Shown here: piece by piece, positions 7,025-10,524 of the stretch
How positions within the stretch are numbered: position 1 is the stretch's first letter
Layout of the letters: each line of letters starts with the position of its first letter
From: Ignavibacteriales bacterium
Lineage (GTDB): Bacteria; Bacteroidota; Ignavibacteria; Ignavibacteriales; Melioribacteraceae
Direction: 5' to 3'
Assembly: GCA_020059785.1 (NCBI GenBank)
Contig: JAGVBL010000398.1
Coordinates: 1 to 10,524, forward strand
Length of the DNA stretch: 10,524 nt
Position numbers and translations under genes: made by a program
The notes under the pieces: model-generated
What the model saw: the letters and a program-made list of their open reading frames with translations, nothing else
Told to the model about the DNA's origin: nothing
The model's database searches: none

Positions 7025-7063
7025 AGTTTTAACAAGAGAAGTTTCTGATGAAACTGAAAAAAA
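7025..7063 (+). repeat. Right copy of the 39-bp direct repeat
   Basis: This copy matches 6332-6370 at 33 of 39 positions. It contains the purine-rich ribosome site (AAGAGAAG) and the start codon of the truncated sialidase. The two copies bracket the REP-RAYT-REP module, which is offset by 29 nt on the left and 9 nt on the right. Confidence 0.6.
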
Positions 7064-7287
7064 TTATTATATTATTTTTTATCTCTATAATCTCAACATT
7101 CTCCCAGCAAAATAAGATTCCAGTATTTAAATCAGGAACCGACGGTTATAATACATTTAGAATACCAGCAATAATAAATTTACTTAATGGCGATTTACTT
7201 GCCTTCTGCGAAGGAAGATTAAAAGGATCAGCTGATTTTGGTGACATCAACATTGCAATGAAACGAAGTACCTCCGCAATTTCTTGA
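7048..7287 (+). pseudogene. Exo-alpha-sialidase (neuraminidase), 5' fragment
   Basis: The 79-residue frame begins with a Sec signal peptide (MKLKKIIILFFISIISTFSQ) and the start of a BNR-type sialidase. PVFKSGTDGYNTFRIPAI includes the FRIP motif with Arg38 of the sialic-acid-binding arginine triad, and LLAFCEGR and the acid-base Asp segment SADFGDINIAMKRS follow. In intact enzymes KRST continues into a beta-propeller of Asp-box repeats, some 350 or more residues in all. Here sialidase resemblance stops at about 7270 and the frame ends after TSAIS. Only the first propeller blade remains, so the product is inactive. The remainder of the gene is not found in the window. Confidence 0.8.
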
Positions 7288-7657
7288 AATGCAATCCCAT
7301 ATCGAACCGGCAGACAAACCGTTACTTACTACCGAGGATATTGTAAGTTATACATGGGCGAATCATCAAATCCGTTTAACTGAAAAAGAAAAAAGCATCC
7401 TCGATACATTAAAGGTTTCTGTTTACGGTAGGTCGTTTGTAGTATGTGTTAATAAAGTTGTGAAATATCACGGCGCATTCTGGACGTGGATTTCTTCTGT
7501 ATCATTTACGGGACCAACAATTATTTTATCCAAGCCAACAGAAAACATTATTAGAATTACCCGAAATTATCCACCTGATCTTGTAAATACGCAGCCGGAT
7601 GTAAGAGAGAATGAAGATGTTAAAAAAGCACTACAATCTGCCGGCAAACTGTTATAA
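7262..7657 (+). pseudogene. 3' fragment of an unrecognised exported protein (SecD-P1-head-like?)
   Basis: This frame is open from just after a TGA at 7259-7261 and reads NEVPPQFLEMQSHIEPADK onward to a TAA at 7655-7657. The only early ATG is at 7289. The sequence PLLTTEDIVSYTW, HQIRLTEKEK, SFVVCVNKVVKYHGAFWT and SSVSFTGPTIIL resembles a small alpha/beta module found in exported bacterial proteins, loosely like the P1 head of SecD ('LT..D' then 'V..NG.....' strands). That comparison is tentative. It starts exactly where sialidase resemblance ends and in a different frame, so it is best read as the 3' part of a gene that lost its 5' end and signal peptide. It could instead be a complete 122-residue gene starting at 7289, but that ATG has no ribosome site. 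Confidence 0.55.
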
Positions 7658-7736
7658 ATTAATTTTATCCGGCTGGTAATTTCTGGTTAATTCGGCTTGA
7701 TAATAATGGTCATAATTAATTTCACGTTTACTTCTC

Positions 7737-7767
7737 TTGAATTCCAGCATGAATTTTAATAATCTTG
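7737..7767 (+). promoter_or_regulatory. Possible promoter of the nfu gene
   Basis: TTG at 7737-7739 and TAATCTTG at 7760-7767 are 20 nt apart and match the Bacteroidota -33 TTG / -7 TAnnTTTG pattern with one mismatch in the -7 box. Transcription would start about 45-50 nt before the nfu ATG. The rest of the 7658-7822 gap is AT-rich and shows no other clear element. Confidence 0.3.
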
Positions 7768-7822
7768 CAATAGAACTATCTGATTACTATTCAGGTTATA
7801 TATATAAATAAAGGAGTAAACC

Positions 7823-8365
7823 ATGTTAATTGTTCAGGACGTAGATTTAACACCTAATCCGCAAGCATTAAAATTTATTCTGAATGAAAAACTTTTGAAT
7901 AGAGAAACTCGTCATTTTAATAAAAAGGAAGAAGCTCAAAAAGATCCTCTTGCAAAGGGTATTTTCGAGATTGAAGGTGTTGTGTCGGTCTTTTATATGG
8001 ATAAATTCATAACAATTGAAAAAGATCCTAAGGTGCAGTGGGGACAAATTCAGAGACCGTTTGTTGAGTTTATAAAGAACTTTGAAAAAGTTTTAATTCC
8101 ACCGGAACAGGAAATTGTTGTTACCCGGGAAGAAGAAACAGAATTGCTAAAGAAAATAAATGAGATTCTCGATCAGCGTGTTCGCCCGGCTCTTGCTGGC
8201 GACGGAGGTGGATTGGAAGTAACAGGACTAAACGGCTTAACACTTAAAATTCGTTACCAGGGTGCTTGCGGCAGCTGCCCAAGTTCAATAAGAGGAACGC
8301 TCGTTGCAATCGAAAATCTTTTAAGAAGAGAGATTAATCCTTCTATAGAAGTTGTGCCGGATTAA
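7823..8365 (+). CDS. NFU1/NifU-type iron-sulfur cluster carrier protein
   Basis: The 180-residue protein has the two-domain NFU1 layout. The N-terminal Nfu domain (about 1-90) contains DLTPNPQALKFIL and a conserved GIFEIEGVVSVFYMDKFITIEKDP stretch. The C-terminal NifU-like domain (about 105-178) contains RPALAGDGGGLEV (121-133) and GACGSCPSS with cluster-binding Cys149 and Cys152. Such proteins accept a [4Fe-4S] cluster on the CxxC of a homodimer and pass it to client apoproteins in the cytosol. The ATG is well supported by AAGGAG (7811-7816) 6 nt upstream. No isc or suf genes are nearby, so it is a standalone maturation factor here. Confidence 0.93.
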   Translation: MLIVQDVDLTPNPQALKFILNEKLLNRETRHFNKKEEAQKDPLAKGIFEIEGVVSVFYMDKFITIEKDPKVQWGQIQRPFVEFIKNFEKVLIPPEQEIVVTREEETELLKKINEILDQRVRPALAGDGGGLEVTGLNGLTLKIRYQGACGSCPSSIRGTLVAIENLLRREINPSIEVVPD

Positions 8366-8394
8366 CAGCTTCCAACAAATAAAATGTGTTAGTT

Positions 8395-8425
8395 AACTGC
8401 TTCTTTACGAAGCAGTTTTCATTTT
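8395..8425 (+). terminator. Intrinsic terminator after the nfu gene
   Basis: AACTGCTTC (8395-8403) and GAAGCAGTT (8409-8417) form a perfect 9-bp stem with a 5-nt loop, followed by a T-rich tail running to 8425. It lies 30 nt after the nfu stop codon and only 27 nt before the start codon of the next gene, so it may also act as an attenuator in a readthrough transcript. Confidence 0.75.
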
Positions 8426-8444
8426 AAACAAACAGGAGTAATAT

Positions 8445-10524
8445 ATGCGATATAAATTATTTCTTTTTGCTCTTCTATTTAGTTCAACTATTTCTTTTAC
8501 ACAAATCAATCCACCGGATCAAAGCTATGTTCTCAGATTCGATGGTAATTCTATCTCTAGAGCACCGCTTTCTACCCAACTCAATTTGAATAATTCATTT
8601 ACAATGGAAGCGTGGGTTTATGTCGAATCTTATTCTCCATATGCCGTGATAATAGGTAAGCCACACAATCCGCGAAGTCAGGATCCATATATGAGTTATG
8701 TTATTGAAATTGGAGATCAAGGGCAATTTGAATTTGTTCAATCAACCGGTCAATCCGGTACATACCGAACTGCCACAGCAACTTCAAAAGTTGAGCTAAA
8801 CAAGTGGACTCACATTGCAGCAGTTCTTTCTAATGGGATAATGAAATTATATATTAATGGAAGCGAAGCTGCATCCAGTATAAGCCCGGGAACTCCAAAT
8901 AACACAACAGTTCAGTTTGCTGTTGGAGCTGGGGCAGATATAAATGGAAATATTTCAGCAGGTGGTTTTAGTGGTGCTATTATACAAGCTAGGGTTTGGA
9001 ATTACGGATTGACTGAAAATGAAATAAAAAATAATATTTCAAAATTATTAAACGGCAACGAAAATGGATTAATTGCTTATTGGCCGTTAGATGACGGGAG
9101 CGGTGACAATCCTCGTAATTTGACTGTTTCTAACCTTAATCTGGTTAATGGAACTCCGTCCGGTTCTGGAAAACCAAAATGGATTAAAAAAGGAATTCTG
9201 GATAGTCTGAATATTTTCTTTAAACCAACAGATTTAAATACTCCCTCTTTTATTCAATTATTGTCAGAATTAATTCCATTTGATTACGATCAGGATGGTG
9301 ACACTGATTTAATTATTTTAGAAATAGCCTATCCTCCAACGGTACCGGCTACACAAAAACCAATAGTTGTAATGAGAAATGATGGTAAGGGAAATTTTAC
9401 AAGTATTAACGAACCCTGGGTAAGCAATATAAAATTTGTACATCCGCGTCATTGGGCTATTGGCGATTTCGATAAAGATGGTAGAAAAGACATTGTAATT
9501 GTGGACCATGGGACAGATGTCAATCCGTTTCCAGGCGATCAGAGTAGATTTCTTCGTTCAATGAATTCAGGTATTCTTGTAGAGGAAACAAATTCACGAT
9601 TACCAATTGTAAATGCTTTTACTCATAACGTTGCATCGGCCGATATAGATAATGATGGAGATGTCGACATCTATATGTGTAATATTCAGGGAGGGGGTGT
9701 TCCAAGTCCTAGGATCTATATTAATAATGGCAGTGGCGTATTTTCAGAAAATCAATCTCGTCTTCCTTCAGTTATTACATCATTTCAAAAAAAATATATG
9801 TCAAGTGCATTTGTCGATATAGATAATGATGGTGATTTTGATCTAATTCTTGGAGGTCATGATGGATATGGTCCCAATGAATTATTCCCGAAAGATGCTA
9901 TTTTGTTAAACGATGGTACCGGAAATTTTACTTTTGCACCTGAATCAGTTTTGCCAGACCGAATGTTCGGAGCTGGAGGAGGTACTGTTGCAATTACTCC
10001 AGTGGACTTTAATAATGACGGATGGGTTGATCTGATGATGTCTACTCTTCTTGAATATAAACAGGGGGGAATTCAAATTTTAGCCAATAACAGAAACGGT
10101 ACCTTCAGAGATGAATCGGCGGGTATTATTCAATCCTGGCCTATTTCTCAAAATTATGGTAACTCCTGGATAAAATGGAATTATGTGGTCGATTTCAATA
10201 ACGATGGGAAACTCGATTTTATTTCAGTTGGGCAAAATGATTCACCAATAAAGATATTTTTAAATCGTGGCAATTTCAAATTTCAGGAAATTACCGACTA
10301 TGTAAGCCTACATAGTGATATTAATAATTGCGTTGCTGACGATTTTGATGGTGATGGAAGAATAGACATTATTGGTTTCAAACCAAATGGTAATGGTGTG
10401 TTTTTGAAAAACATAAAAGACTTTACAGTTATAACTGGTGTAAATGAATCCTATTCCTCATTGCCTGGTAAATTTTATTTATCCGAACCATATCCCAATC
10501 CATTCAATCCAGAAACAACAATTG
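8445..10524 (+). CDS. Secreted LamG plus FG-GAP/VCBS propeller protein with T9SS sorting domain (partial, cut at window end)
   Basis: The frame is open for 693 codons from an ATG preceded by AGGAG (8434-8438) to the window edge. A Sec signal peptide (about 1-20, ending near FTQ) precedes a LamG/concanavalin-like domain (about 28-218): LRFDGNSISRAP, FTMEAWVYV, NKWTHIAAVL, LYINGSEAA and GLIAYWPLDDGSGD. Next comes a linker, then seven calcium-binding DxDxDGxxD motifs at residues 280, 341, 400, 458, 521, 583 and 633, spaced about 50-63 residues apart, consistent with a seven-bladed FG-GAP/VCBS propeller. From about 673, LPGKFYLSEPYPNPFNPETTI is the start of a type A sorting domain used by the type IX secretion system, so the product is exported and then released or surface-anchored. 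It probably binds polysaccharide or protein; no catalytic domain is seen. Probably fewer than 100 residues are missing. Confidence 0.88.
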   Translation, partial: MRYKLFLFALLFSSTISFTQINPPDQSYVLRFDGNSISRAPLSTQLNLNNSFTMEAWVYVESYSPYAVIIGKPHNPRSQDPYMSYVIEIGDQGQFEFVQSTGQSGTYRTATATSKVELNKWTHIAAVLSNGIMKLYINGSEAASSISPGTPNNTTVQFAVGAGADINGNISAGGFSGAIIQARVWNYGLTENEIKNNISKLLNGNENGLIAYWPLDDGSGDNPRNLTVSNLNLVNGTPSGSGKPKWIKKGILDSLNIFFKPTDLNTPSFIQLLSELIPFDYDQDGDTDLIILEIAYPPTVPATQKPIVVMRNDGKGNFTSINEPWVSNIKFVHPRHWAIGDFDKDGRKDIVIVDHGTDVNPFPGDQSRFLRSMNSGILVEETNSRLPIVNAFTHNVASADIDNDGDVDIYMCNIQGGGVPSPRIYINNGSGVFSENQSRLPSVITSFQKKYMSSAFVDIDNDGDFDLILGGHDGYGPNELFPKDAILLNDGTGNFTFAPESVLPDRMFGAGGGTVAITPVDFNNDGWVDLMMSTLLEYKQGGIQILANNRNGTFRDESAGIIQSWPISQNYGNSWIKWNYVVDFNNDGKLDFISVGQNDSPIKIFLNRGNFKFQEITDYVSLHSDINNCVADDFDGDGRIDIIGFKPNGNGVFLKNIKDFTVITGVNESYSSLPGKFYLSEPYPNPFNPETTI

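Noticed and set aside
7749..7811. A 20-codon ORF (MNFNNLAIELSDYYSGYIYK) ending 11 nt before the nfu start, a possible leader peptide.
   Set aside because: It has no ribosome site, has AT-rich chance-like composition, and overlaps the better promoter candidate. Comparative conservation would be needed.
9318..9509. 63-codon frame on the minus strand.
   Set aside because: It lies entirely opposite the FG-GAP repeats of the final gene and has no family features.

Overview
The window looks like an AT-rich chromosomal segment from the Bacteroidota/Chlorobi side of the tree, most probably an Ignavibacteria-like bacterium. Three things suggest this. The last gene runs into a type IX secretion sorting domain of the 'YPNPFNPETTI' form. 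Two promoters carry the Bacteroidota-type -7 box TAnnTTTG. Gene content is mixed housekeeping plus exported glycan/cell-surface proteins. The assignment is inferred from motifs only.

Layout. Positions 1-66 hold the last 21 codons of a rightward gene. It converges on a leftward pair, an alpha/beta hydrolase followed by an aromatic amino acid decarboxylase-type PLP enzyme, and a perfect 17-bp inverted repeat lies between the convergent ends. A compact divergent promoter region (2419-2547) separates this pair from a rightward housekeeping run: proS (prolyl-tRNA synthetase), an RsmI-like methyltransferase, and an MtaA/CmuA-type relative of uroporphyrinogen decarboxylase that is tightly coupled to it.

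From 5989 to about 7660 the sequence becomes a mosaic of broken genes. It holds the 5' half of a VanX-type D-Ala-D-Ala dipeptidase, then a REP-associated tyrosine transposase (RAYT) flanked by two related hairpins in inverted orientation, then the first 75 or so codons of an exo-alpha-sialidase, fused out of frame to the 3' part of an unrecognised exported protein. A 39-bp imperfect direct repeat that includes the sialidase leader and start codon brackets the RAYT module. This is the most unusual part of the window.

Ordinary genes resume at 7823 with an NFU1-type iron-sulfur scaffold gene, which ends at a clear hairpin terminator. The final gene, cut by the window end, is a secreted LamG plus seven-repeat FG-GAP/VCBS beta-propeller protein entering a T9SS sorting domain. 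No tRNA, rRNA, CRISPR array or complete classical insertion sequence was seen. No complete new defence or biosynthetic system is evident; the novelty lies in the REP/RAYT mosaic.
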